From Spirochaetaceae bacterium UBA6089 (GTDB lineage: Bacteria; Spirochaetota; Spirochaetia; Treponematales; Rectinemataceae), in assembly GCA_002435985.1 (NCBI GenBank), contig DIXD01000057.1, positions 1 to 37,453 of the forward strand: 37,453 bases of DNA, in the 5' to 3' direction. Made by a program: the position numbers and the translations under genes. Numbering within the stretch: position 1 is the stretch's first letter; each line of letters starts with the position of its first letter. Positions 7,357-15,919 of this stretch are shown here, piece after piece. The notes below the pieces were generated by a model that searched no databases, had not been told where the DNA came from, and worked only from the letters and a program-made list of their open reading frames with translations.

Positions 7357-9533
7357 CATTCGGCCAACGACCTGAGTATCTTCAAGGACTGAACTCGGAA
7401 CAGCTCGAAGCGGTCTGCTACGAGGGCACACGACTGCTTATTCTCGCCGGCGCGGGCACAGGCAAGACGAGAGTCATCACGACAAAGATTGCCTACCTCG
7501 TACGAGAAAAGCATATCCCGCCGGAATCGATTCTCGCAGTGACATTCACGAACAAAGCTGCAAACGAAATGCGCGAGCGGGCCATGACCATCGAACCTTC
7601 CTGCGAGCGGGCCGTCATCCGCACTTTTCATTCCTTCGGCGCCTGGTTTTTGCGGCGCAATGCGCAGGTCTTCGACATACGGCGCGAGTTCACCATCTAT
7701 GATGACGAAGATTCTGCAGAACTCGTGCACTCCATCTTCCCGACACTCTCGAAGAGGGACTGCAGCGACTACGCCTTTTTGATCGCAAAGGCGAAGGACT
7801 ACGGCCTGTCTCCGGATGCTCCGAACCTCGGCTTCATCAGCCGCCACCCTGAATTTCGGCGCATCTATACGGCGTATGAAGAGCGGCTTCGGGCCACGGG
7901 CAATGTCGATTTCGGCGATCTAATCCTCTTGCCCGTGCAGTTCCTCGAAAAGGACGAGGCAGTCCGCGCCCGAACCCGTCAGCGCTTCAGAGTCATCCTC
8001 GTCGACGAGTATCAGGATTCGAATGTGGCCCAGTTCAGACTCCTGCAACAGCTCACAGGCGCACAGACTATGCTCTGCGTCGTTGGCGACGACGACCAGT
8101 CGATCTACCGTTTTCGCGGCGCCGAGGTTCGGAATATCCTCAACTTCCAGACAGTCTTCCCTGAAACGAAGCTGATAAAACTCGAGCGCAATTACAGATC
8201 ACACCAAAGTATACTCGATTTCGCCCACAGCATTGTCGAGCACAATGCATCGAGACTCGGGAAGAAGCTGCTGGCCACGCGGACAGGGGGCTCGAAACCG
8301 AGGCTCGCCATCCTCGACGACCAAGATCAAGAAATCGAATACTGCGCCTATATTATCCGACAACACATGAAGGATGGAGGCCATTGGAGGGACATCGCCA
8401 TTCTGTACCGGACCAATGCGCAGTCTCTCGGCTTTGAGCGCCTTTTCCCTCGCTATGACATCCCATACCGGATCGTCGGCGCTCTCCGCTTTTACGAACG
8501 CGAGGAGATCAAGGATATGCTCGCGTTCTTGGCCTTTCTTGCCAACCCGAGAGATGAGATATCCTTCAAGCGCATCGTAAACAAGCCCTCAAGGGGAATT
8601 GGGGCGACTTCCATCGAAAAAATCGTCGCCTCGGCGCTTCGGGCCGGCTCCGATCTGGTGGAAGCCTCGCGGAATGTGCTGCACGACATCCACGGAAAAG
8701 GAAAAGATGGCCTTTCGCAGTTTCTTTCTCTCTTCGACCAGGCGCGAACGTCTCTCGAGAAAGGAACGAAGGGTGAAGGGCGCACACTCGGCTCTCTCAT
8801 CGCCGACTTCGCCAAGAACAGCGGCCTTATGGACTTTTATCGCGGCAAAGACAAGATTACAGGTACACAAAAAGAAGAAAATATCGAAGAGCTCATCAAC
8901 GCCGCCTCCGATGCTCCTCTCTCCGAAGATGGGCTGTTGGAATTTCTGGACTCGGTGATGCTCGACCAATCTCGACAGATCAACGATACGAATGCAGATG
9001 CAGTGACCCTGATTACGATGCACAACACCAAGGGCCTCGAGTTCCCCATCGTGATCGTCACCGGACTCGAACAGGGGCTTTTCCCCCGGAACGACGAAGA
9101 GGGCGAAGACCTCGAAGAACAGAGGCGTCTCTTCTACGTCGCAGTGACGCGCGCCAAAGAACAGCTCTATCTGACTGCCTGCCGCTGGCGCCGGCTCCAT
9201 GGAAAGCTGTTCGAGACCGCCCCGAGCCGCTTCCTTTCCGAGATCGGCGCCGAGCTCTACGAGCAGTGGAGCACCTCGACATGGCCGACGTCGCAGGCCA
9301 CCTATGGCCATGTGGAGCTCCGCAGCGCGTCTGGTACCATCGAAGGGACTGCGTCAAAAGAAGAATGGGTGCCCGGGATGACCGTCTACCACGACGAATA
9401 TGGCAACGGAACAGTCATCAAGGTGACATCCTCGCAGAGCGCTGGACCCCTTGTTGTCGTGAAATTCGAGAGCGGAAAAGTGGCCCAGTTCTTTCCAAAG
9501 TATACGAAAAAACTGGAAAAAGTCGAGCACTGA
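7353..9533 (+). CDS. UvrD/PcrA/Rep family superfamily-1 DNA helicase
   Basis: This ATP-driven 3'-5' helicase acts in DNA repair and replication restart. The 726-residue protein carries all SF1A motifs in order: a Q-motif (LNSEQLEAV, 13-21), Walker A (AGAGTGKT, 32-39), Walker B (LVDEYQDSN, 216-224), motif III (GDDDQSIYRFRGA, 245-257), LERNYRS (motif IV), TMHNTKGLEFP (motif V) and FYVAVTRAKEQLY (motif VI). The C-terminal tail from about 670 (VYHDEYGNGTVIKV) is a PcrA-like Tudor-type tail that in PcrA binds RNA polymerase. PcrA is therefore the best guess, with Rep or UvrD as alternatives. There is no clear ribosome site; the start is coupled to the end of rimO by a 4-nt overlap. Confidence 0.95.
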   Translation: MTFGQRPEYLQGLNSEQLEAVCYEGTRLLILAGAGTGKTRVITTKIAYLVREKHIPPESILAVTFTNKAANEMRERAMTIEPSCERAVIRTFHSFGAWFLRRNAQVFDIRREFTIYDDEDSAELVHSIFPTLSKRDCSDYAFLIAKAKDYGLSPDAPNLGFISRHPEFRRIYTAYEERLRATGNVDFGDLILLPVQFLEKDEAVRARTRQRFRVILVDEYQDSNVAQFRLLQQLTGAQTMLCVVGDDDQSIYRFRGAEVRNILNFQTVFPETKLIKLERNYRSHQSILDFAHSIVEHNASRLGKKLLATRTGGSKPRLAILDDQDQEIEYCAYIIRQHMKDGGHWRDIAILYRTNAQSLGFERLFPRYDIPYRIVGALRFYEREEIKDMLAFLAFLANPRDEISFKRIVNKPSRGIGATSIEKIVASALRAGSDLVEASRNVLHDIHGKGKDGLSQFLSLFDQARTSLEKGTKGEGRTLGSLIADFAKNSGLMDFYRGKDKITGTQKEENIEELINAASDAPLSEDGLLEFLDSVMLDQSRQINDTNADAVTLITMHNTKGLEFPIVIVTGLEQGLFPRNDEEGEDLEEQRRLFYVAVTRAKEQLYLTACRWRRLHGKLFETAPSRFLSEIGAELYEQWSTSTWPTSQATYGHVELRSASGTIEGTASKEEWVPGMTVYHDEYGNGTVIKVTSSQSAGPLVVVKFESGKVAQFFPKYTKKLEKVEH

Positions 9534-9542
9534 TCTCAGTGC
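9527..9542 (-). terminator. Hairpin over the convergent stop codons of uvrD and the EamA gene
   Basis: GCACTG, loop ATCT, CAGTGC form a 6-bp stem. It contains both TGA stops, uvrD at 9531-9533 and the EamA gene at 9536-9538 on the other strand. On the minus strand it is followed, after 5 nt, by TTTTT and then TTTTTT, which would suit a weak terminator for the glgA operon. On the plus strand no T-run follows. Only 2 nt separate the two genes. Confidence 0.4.
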
Positions 9543-10510
9543 ACCTCGGGAGCAGCGGCTACCTTCCTCTGGGAAGAGTAGCCCCAGAGATTCAGCACAA
9601 TGACCCCTGCGAGGATGAGGCCACCGCCGAGAATACGCCTGCCCGTCATGACTTCGCCGAACAGCATCGCCGAGAGAATATTGGTGCACACCGGCTCCAC
9701 CGTGCTGATTATGGAAGTATCCCGCGCACCGATTCTCTGCATCGCCACGAACAGTGTGACGATAGGAAGGTCCGTCGCAAGGATGGCGATACCGAACAGG
9801 AGAAAAATCTGTCGTAGAGAGCTGGGCACGATGAACGTTCCGTCTCCTATCGAGATACTCAGATACACCAATGCCGCGGCGGTCATGATCACTGCAGTGG
9901 CCCACAGGGAATCGACATGTTGCAGAATACCCTCCCCCACCACGAGGTACACCGCATAGGCGACTGCGACCACAACGCCCAGCACCAGACCGACAAGCGG
10001 GTATAAACCCGACTGCCAAAAAGTGAGCACGCATCCTGCAAGAGAGAGGAGAAGCGCAAAAAACTGAACACGGCCCGGCTTCTGGTGCTTCAGCAAAAAA
10101 CTTATGAGAAACACGAAGGAAGGATAGAGGTACAGAAGAAGGCTCGTGATTCCGGGATCAAGAATCTTTACGGTGAGAAAGTAGAGGCCGGCCTGTGGCG
10201 AAAAGCCGAGGAGACCGAGCAAAAAAACGCGGAAAAACCTTGTGCGCGCTGCAGATTTGTCCTCCGTCGTCGGCGGAATGCCCCGACTGCGCGGCGCAGA
10301 ACGTCTCCTATACTGCATCCTGACATACACGACCGCCCAAAGCAAAAGAGAGGCAAGGACAAAACGCCAGGCCAGAGCGCTCGTCACCGAAAATCCATCC
10401 GCATAGAGCATCTTGGCGAAGATACCCAGCGTAGAAAAGCTGACCGCAGAGATGAGCGCCATCACAAAGCCACCCTGCACTATTCCTGAGCGCTGCATAT
10501 GATGGTTCAT
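9536..10510 (-). CDS. EamA-family (DMT superfamily) membrane transporter
   Basis: The 324-residue protein has about ten hydrophobic helices in two EamA repeats: GGFVMALISAVSFSTLGIFAK opens the first, and LVGLVLGVVVAVAYAVYLVVG opens the second. The second repeat ends with the typical STVEPVCTNILSAMLFGE, followed by RRILGGGLILAGVIVLNL. The family exports metabolites or amino acids from the cytoplasm; the substrate cannot be read from sequence. I placed the start at ATG 10510, where the membrane repeat begins; the frame is open further upstream inside the previous gene. It follows that gene by 11 nt and is last in the glgA operon. Confidence 0.88.
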   Translation of the reverse strand: MNHHMQRSGIVQGGFVMALISAVSFSTLGIFAKMLYADGFSVTSALAWRFVLASLLLWAVVYVRMQYRRRSAPRSRGIPPTTEDKSAARTRFFRVFLLGLLGFSPQAGLYFLTVKILDPGITSLLLYLYPSFVFLISFLLKHQKPGRVQFFALLLSLAGCVLTFWQSGLYPLVGLVLGVVVAVAYAVYLVVGEGILQHVDSLWATAVIMTAAALVYLSISIGDGTFIVPSSLRQIFLLFGIAILATDLPIVTLFVAMQRIGARDTSIISTVEPVCTNILSAMLFGEVMTGRRILGGGLILAGVIVLNLWGYSSQRKVAAAPEVH

Positions 10511-10521
10511 CGAAACAACAC

Positions 10522-12036
10522 CTATACCTTCGCATCTGTATCGAAGACGGTCTTTTGAGGTACATAGTCGGTCTCTCGGATGGATGCGCGGACCCGCTCC
10601 GCCTCCCTCTGGATGAACTCGACATCCTTGAACGTCCACGTGCCTTCTGCGCTTATCTCACCACTTGCCCAAGCCACAAGGTGCTGTACCTCTTCCTGGA
10701 CTGCTTCCGGTCTTGAAGGGCGCACTTCCTCTGAGGGTAAGCTTACCGTCCTATGATCAAAGCCGGCCGGATTGTCGATGATTGCAGAATAGAGCACTTT
10801 TCTCATGTTTTCTTGTTTCAACGCCTCGTTCTCACGCTTTAAACGCCGAGAGCGGATCAGTGGAATGCCGAAAAACAATACTGAGAACGCGAGAGGAGCC
10901 GCACCCAATACCCAGCCGACCACCTGGGCAGGCTGGGCTGCACCCAGCTGAGAAAACAGATACACCGTATAGGAGTAGAGGAAGGTCAGTCCTCCTTTTA
11001 AAGTTGCGCCCTGCGGGGTCTGGACGATGACATCCATTCCGACATTGACGACATTTATGAGATAATACGAGCCGAAAACCAAATTCACGATGTTGATCCA
11101 TCGGAATGTGCGGTCCAGCTTCGCATCGTTGGAGGAAAAGCGTTTGAGTCTCTTGAGCGGAAAGCTGGACGCGGCCTGGGCCGAGACATCGGATGCCCTG
11201 GCAAGCAGCGATGGGAAAAAGAAATAGAGTGCACCATCCTCCGAAACTTCGGGGCTACCCTCGAATTCGACCAAAAACTGCGTGATGCGGTCCTCGGCCT
11301 CTTCGGGTTTCAGCCCAGAGATCGCCATGAACTCAGGCAGTGTGATGACGCCCTTGTGCGTCTGCACAAAAGCGACGAAAGCCTTCTTCAGCACGGTGTT
11401 CCATTCTGCGTTCGGGTCTCCTTCTCCAAAGACATGCGAAAAAACCGCCTTGTGGAGGGGGTGGCGCTTAGGCTTTACGTAGGCGTTGCGGTGTCGCGCA
11501 TCGGAACTCTTGAATAGCTCGCTGTAGAACCAGAGCCGGATCATCGAGTCGAAGAGACTGGTCGTCAGCCAGAGGCCGCCTATTCCTCCTCCTCTCCGGT
11601 CGCCGCTGTCGCTCGAACCGCCGCCACGCTGCAGGACTATCGAGGCGAAGAACGCAAGGATCGCGAGCGCGATAAACAAAAAGAAATAGCCGAACACTGT
11701 GACCAGTATCCACACCTTGAACAGCGCCTTCCCCGCCTCTACGGCCCCTTTCGTCACTGTTTTCCATAACTTCCGCATGGTGGGACCAAAACCCCGGTAC
11801 CTGCTCTTAAGACCGTGCGGGAACGAATAGAGTACATCGCCTTTTTCGGATACCTTCAGTCTGCCCCGATATTCATCCGAAATAGCGGGCATCTCCATGT
11901 TGATCTGCGCGAGCGGCAGACCTGTGGCACGGGCGAGGTCGGCACTCGTCCAGTCTTTGGTCGCCCCATTCAGGGCGCGCAGAAGACGTTCTCTCACCTC
12001 ATTTTTGTTGTAGTCAAGAATCTTCGGTTCAGTCAT
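10522..12036 (-). CDS. Uncharacterised membrane protein with two winged-helix-like domains
   Basis: I do not recognise a function. The 504-residue product shows a winged-helix-like domain (about 11-75, ending GDVLYSFPHGL), a membrane helix (107-135), a Gly/Ser/Arg-rich loop (138-154), an amphipathic segment with FSHVFGEGDPN (199-209), a second winged-helix-like domain (213-280, ending GALYFFFPSLL) and three more hydrophobic segments (about 314-334, 348-366, 372-394). A charged tail follows. The FGEGDPN segment followed by a winged helix recalls an uncharacterised family of cyanobacteria and plastids; that is memory, not a search. The start ATG 12036 has AGAGGA 8 nt upstream. It sits 19 nt after glgA and 11 nt before the EamA gene, so it is probably co-transcribed with both. 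Confidence 0.85.
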   Translation of the reverse strand: MTEPKILDYNKNEVRERLLRALNGATKDWTSADLARATGLPLAQINMEMPAISDEYRGRLKVSEKGDVLYSFPHGLKSRYRGFGPTMRKLWKTVTKGAVEAGKALFKVWILVTVFGYFFLFIALAILAFFASIVLQRGGGSSDSGDRRGGGIGGLWLTTSLFDSMIRLWFYSELFKSSDARHRNAYVKPKRHPLHKAVFSHVFGEGDPNAEWNTVLKKAFVAFVQTHKGVITLPEFMAISGLKPEEAEDRITQFLVEFEGSPEVSEDGALYFFFPSLLARASDVSAQAASSFPLKRLKRFSSNDAKLDRTFRWINIVNLVFGSYYLINVVNVGMDVIVQTPQGATLKGGLTFLYSYTVYLFSQLGAAQPAQVVGWVLGAAPLAFSVLFFGIPLIRSRRLKRENEALKQENMRKVLYSAIIDNPAGFDHRTVSLPSEEVRPSRPEAVQEEVQHLVAWASGEISAEGTWTFKDVEFIQREAERVRASIRETDYVPQKTVFDTDAKV

Positions 12037-12055
12037 CGATATATTCCTCTAGAAT

Positions 12056-13528
12056 TCATCTGGCTTGTCTTAAAGATACTGCATGCTGATACAGCCGCAC
12101 ATATTCCTCGGCAGAACGTGTCCACGAAAAATCCTCCTCCATGGCCCGTATACGCATGTTGTGGATGTGCTGGGGCTTGTTGTACCACGCCCACATCGCC
12201 CACCCCACGGTATCGAAGACTGCCTGGGGTGTGAGATCGTCGAACATAAAGCCGGTGCCTTCGCCGAGGTCCTGATTGTAATTCACGACGGTATCGGCAA
12301 GTCCGCCTGTGCGATGGACGATCGGCAAGGTTCCGTAGACGAGTGAATACATCTGGTTCAGCCCGCAGGGCTCATACCGGCTCGGCATGAGGAAGAAATC
12401 GCTCCCCGCCTCGATGAGGTGGGCGAGTCTCTCATTGTATCCGATCACCCCCTTGAAGTGGGGATATTGGACCGAATAGTTCATGATCGCCTCTTCGGCC
12501 CAGGCATCGCCTGAACCGAGCACCGCGACCTGAACCTTGATCGTCTCCAGAATCTTTCTCATACACCCATAGGTGCGGCCGAAGACTTCAGAGATACCCT
12601 TCTGCTCGACGAGCCTCGTCACCATGCCGATCAGGGGCACACTGGGGTCGACCGGCAGCCCGAGCTCCTTCTGAAGCGCAGCCTTACATGACGCCTTGCC
12701 GCTTAGGTCTTGTGACGAGTAGTGGAATGGCAGATAGGGGTCGGTCTCGGGATTCCAGATATCCGTATCGATGCCGTTGAGAATGCCGACGAGGTCCCTG
12801 CTGCGCTGGCGAAGAAGGCTGTCGAGACCGAATCCTCCATTCGGCGTCTGTATTTCTCTGGCATAGGTGGGCGAGACTGTCGTAATGCACTCCGCCGAGA
12901 CGATACCAGCCTTGAGAAAATTGATGTTGCCATAGTATTCGAAGCCTGCACCATAGAAATATTCCCAGCCGAGTCCCAATTCGGGGAAATGGTCCCTGCT
13001 GTAGATGCCCTGGTAGCCGAGGTTGTGAATGGTGAGCACGCCGGCAGTTCCGGAGAATTCAGTGTTTTTCTCTATCGTATTGAGATAGACGGGGACAAGT
13101 GCAGTGGGCCAGTCGTGTGCATGCACGATGTCGGGTATCCAGCCGAGGCCCCTGCAGACTGCGAATGCCGCCTTGCTGAGCACGGCAAAACGCTCGGGAT
13201 TGTCTGAAAATTCTTGCGTCGATGTGTAACCGTAGATCCCGTTGCGACCATAGAGCGGGTCACAGTCCAAAAAATACACTTTGACTGGAGCGCGAGGCAT
13301 TGTCGTGGCATAGAGAAAGGCGTGGCGGCGCTCCCGGGCGCTGTCGATCTCTAGGAGTCCGTTGGTCCTGCGGAGGCTGTTCTTCAATATGAAATAGTAC
13401 CGCGGGATGAGGACTCTCACGTCATGGCCCAATTTGGACAATGCTATTGCAAGAGAAGATACTGCATCGCCAAGTCCGCCGCTCTTTGCAAATGGCGTCA
13501 ACTCGCTAGAAATGAACAGTATTTTCAC
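12056..13528 (-). CDS. glgA: Glycogen synthase (ADP-glucose type)
   Basis: This GT5 glucosyltransferase extends alpha-1,4-glucan from ADP-glucose in the cytoplasm. The 490-residue protein has KSGGLGD at 15-21 (the KTGGL nucleotide-sugar motif with Ser for Thr), VHAHDWPT in the N-terminal domain and the C-terminal PSRYEPCGLNQMYSLVYGT stretch with its catalytic Glu and conserved YGT. I chose GTG 13528: GGGAGG lies 6 nt upstream, and the protein then begins directly with the KILFISSE strand. An ATG at 13549 would add seven residues without support. It heads a three-gene operon. No glgB, glgC or glgP is nearby. Confidence 0.95.
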   Translation of the reverse strand: MKILFISSELTPFAKSGGLGDAVSSLAIALSKLGHDVRVLIPRYYFILKNSLRRTNGLLEIDSARERRHAFLYATTMPRAPVKVYFLDCDPLYGRNGIYGYTSTQEFSDNPERFAVLSKAAFAVCRGLGWIPDIVHAHDWPTALVPVYLNTIEKNTEFSGTAGVLTIHNLGYQGIYSRDHFPELGLGWEYFYGAGFEYYGNINFLKAGIVSAECITTVSPTYAREIQTPNGGFGLDSLLRQRSRDLVGILNGIDTDIWNPETDPYLPFHYSSQDLSGKASCKAALQKELGLPVDPSVPLIGMVTRLVEQKGISEVFGRTYGCMRKILETIKVQVAVLGSGDAWAEEAIMNYSVQYPHFKGVIGYNERLAHLIEAGSDFFLMPSRYEPCGLNQMYSLVYGTLPIVHRTGGLADTVVNYNQDLGEGTGFMFDDLTPQAVFDTVGWAMWAWYNKPQHIHNMRIRAMEEDFSWTRSAEEYVRLYQHAVSLRQAR

Positions 13529-13562
13529 CCGAAGCCTCCCATGCCCCATCTCTTATCCATCC

Positions 13563-13592
13563 ATTATATGCTGTATGGCGAAGATTCTGCAA
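13563..13592 (-). promoter_or_regulatory. Promoter of the glgA operon
   Basis: On the minus strand TTGCAG (13587-13592) and a perfect TATAAT (13563-13568) are 18 nt apart, giving a leader of roughly 28 nt with the GGGAGG site in front of GTG 13528. Just upstream of the -35 lies a perfect 6-bp inverted repeat with a 3-nt spacer (13600-13614, AGATTT/AAATCT), a possible operator. Confidence 0.6.
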
Positions 13593-13662
13593 TGTGTGGA
13601 GATTTACAAAATCTTGAAGCAGCGCACGCTGGCGCGCGCGACTCCCTATGGAGGAGTAAAGC

Positions 13663-15873
13663 ATGAAAAAACCCATCATGATACAGACGGTGGTACTGCT
13701 TGCCGTTACGCTGCTTCTGGCATGCCAACTGGGGATGATGCCCCACGGCATGGGGAAGATTCGTGTTCAGTGCGTCGTCCCCGACGAGTTGACCGGCCTT
13801 GCCGGGAAAACTGGGGCCAAAGGGCTCATCGGCCCCCCATCCGGCTACAGGCTCGCCTCGTACCGCCTCACCTTTACCGCCGACAATGGCGAAGTGGTCA
13901 CTAAGACTCTGAGCAGAGGAAGTGGAGAGGTGACGCTGAAGGTTGGGGGGTGGACATGCCTGGCGGAAGGTCTTACGGCAGATGGCGTCGTCATTGTGGA
14001 GAAAACACTGCACATATCCACAGAGCCTGGCAAGACGCTCGACCTTGCCATTCCGCTTCATCTGGCAAAGGGGAAGGGATCTCTGCAGATCGCCTTTTCT
14101 CCGAGCCAAGCGCCGAGTGCGGAATGGAAGTATGCAGTATCGCTCGTCTACAGAGGGCTTCCCGGAGATTCATCGTTTCAGGGACCACAAGAGTTTTCGA
14201 CCGAGATTCCTGCAACAGAGACAGGACTCAGCGTGGCGGATCTCGATTCCGGATACTACAGCCTCGCCATACAGCTAAAGGATGCCACGTCGGCAACGAT
14301 TGCGGGCACGACGACGACTGTCCTCGTCTTGCCAGGGCAGAGCTCCACCGGAGAATGCCACATTACACTCTCCGACCCATTGGTCACCATTTCAGTCACT
14401 GTGCCCAATCTTGAATTGTCGGTAGATGCGGCAATCGCTGCGGACCGCTACCTCAACAGAAACAAAGCCATGGCCGTGCCTCTCGCACTCGGTCAAAACG
14501 GGAGCGATCTTTCTATCGACTGGTACCTGAATGGCGCTAAGCTCGAAGGCAACCAGCGCGACATCTCTCAAAATCTGCCTGGTTTCCGCATCGTCTTAGG
14601 TGAGAACGACGCACCCACTATGCAGACGACGATGAAAATGGAGGCCTTGTTGACGGAGGTGGGCTCGGGGCTCTCCAACGTGCTCTCCCATACATCCTCC
14701 ATCTCCGCCGGACCTGCGTCGGGCACCGCCGAGTGGATACAGAGTATCGATTACCACGCGGCGATGAGCCCTTCGCTGTTTACTGCAACCGGCGCTTCCA
14801 ATACGGGGACAGGCATACAAGAGAATGCAAAGTGGGTGGCGACAAATGCCGGCGGGCTGATCGCCGTTGCGGGACTCGACAAAAACAGCGCCATCCATCT
14901 CTTCTATTCGCCCTGCGGGGCGGACCTCAGTGTTCCCTCATCCGCGGGATGGCTGAGGCTCTGGCGCGACAAAGTCGTCGTCGACAAGAACGAGCGGAGT
15001 CCTGACCGGGTGAGCATTTCGCCCGACGGTTCGTTCATCGCCCTCGGAGCATCAACATCGAACTGGTTTAGGATATATGCCCTCAATGGGGCCGGCGAGA
15101 TACTATCCACGACGGATATCGTGAGCACAAAAAATGGAGCTCCGACTTTCGAGAATATCAAGGCGATACAATTTTCCGCCGACTCAGGACGTCTCTTCAT
15201 CCTTGCGAACGCCCCTGAAAAAATCCTTATGTTCAACGTCCAAGATGTAGTGTCCGACGGCGAAGTACAGGATGTCCATGAATTTTCTTTCGCAGGATGC
15301 TTTGATCCGCCCCCGAGTTCTTCGCTCGGTATGGAAGATATGATCCTCCTACCAGATGGGTGGATTGCAGCATGTTCCTCGAATATCGCGAGGGTCTTCT
15401 TTGTGCACTATTCGGAGGCCGAAGGTCAATTCTCCGCGGACCCACCATTCGCGGGCGGTGCAAACAACGAATCGCTCGGCGATCCAAAATCCATCGCCTT
15501 CGATGAAGAGAGCGGGCTCTGCTATGTCCTTGGCTACTCCAAAAAACTCCATATCTTTTCAAAGGCCGACGCATCGTCGAGCTATACGCCTCTCGCGACC
15601 TGGAGCCTCCTCGACGAGTTCGACAAAGCCCGGTCCTTGGCATTTGTCGAGAATCGAGAGAGTGGCGCAAAGTACCTCGTTGTAGGCGGAGGAGCCGGCC
15701 TTGGCATCGTCGCGCTTGCTCCCTCCGGCCAGCCGAGCGCTTTTTCTTTCCTCGATTCACCAGTAGAAGATTATTCCGGCATAGGTTCGATAGCAAACCT
15801 TGCTCGCTTGGGAGGTTCGGTCGTCGCATCAGGGGGTTCGAGCGGGTTAGTCGCTATGTTCGATATATGGTAA
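13663..15873 (+). CDS. Large lipoprotein with probable beta-propeller C-terminal half
   Basis: The 736-residue product starts with a lipoprotein signal peptide whose lipobox LLLAC puts the lipidated cysteine at residue 21. The N-terminal half (about 25-340) is strand-rich with Ig-like spacing. The second half has WD/YVTN-like repeats (VSISPDGSFIALGAS, IQFSADSGRLFILANA, IAFDEESGLCYVLGYS, LAFVENRESGAKYLVVGGG), suggesting a seven-bladed-type propeller. No catalytic motif is seen. It is probably a surface or periplasmic lipoprotein, a class common in spirochaetes. The start ATG 13663 follows a GGAGGAG site. The gene is alone, divergent from glgA and convergent with the gcv operon. Confidence 0.85.
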   Translation: MKKPIMIQTVVLLAVTLLLACQLGMMPHGMGKIRVQCVVPDELTGLAGKTGAKGLIGPPSGYRLASYRLTFTADNGEVVTKTLSRGSGEVTLKVGGWTCLAEGLTADGVVIVEKTLHISTEPGKTLDLAIPLHLAKGKGSLQIAFSPSQAPSAEWKYAVSLVYRGLPGDSSFQGPQEFSTEIPATETGLSVADLDSGYYSLAIQLKDATSATIAGTTTTVLVLPGQSSTGECHITLSDPLVTISVTVPNLELSVDAAIAADRYLNRNKAMAVPLALGQNGSDLSIDWYLNGAKLEGNQRDISQNLPGFRIVLGENDAPTMQTTMKMEALLTEVGSGLSNVLSHTSSISAGPASGTAEWIQSIDYHAAMSPSLFTATGASNTGTGIQENAKWVATNAGGLIAVAGLDKNSAIHLFYSPCGADLSVPSSAGWLRLWRDKVVVDKNERSPDRVSISPDGSFIALGASTSNWFRIYALNGAGEILSTTDIVSTKNGAPTFENIKAIQFSADSGRLFILANAPEKILMFNVQDVVSDGEVQDVHEFSFAGCFDPPPSSSLGMEDMILLPDGWIAACSSNIARVFFVHYSEAEGQFSADPPFAGGANNESLGDPKSIAFDEESGLCYVLGYSKKLHIFSKADASSSYTPLATWSLLDEFDKARSLAFVENRESGAKYLVVGGGAGLGIVALAPSGQPSAFSFLDSPVEDYSGIGSIANLARLGGSVVASGGSSGLVAMFDIW

Positions 15874-15911
15874 AAATGCGCAACGGCCGTCGACAGGAGA
15901 CGGCCGTTGCG
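15872..15911 (-). terminator. Intrinsic terminator of the gcv operon
   Basis: A perfect 13-bp inverted repeat (arms 15879-15891 and 15899-15911) with a 7-nt loop is followed on the minus strand by ATTTTTA, 8 nt beyond the gcvPB stop. On the plus strand the hairpin begins right after the lipoprotein stop but lacks a T-run, so any plus-strand action would be weaker. Confidence 0.85.
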
Positions 15912-15919
15912 TGTGAACC

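Noticed and set aside
10511..10639. 43-codon extension of the EamA transporter
   Set aside because: It overlaps the end of the upstream gene in another frame and is hydrophilic, unlike the first helix of the family.
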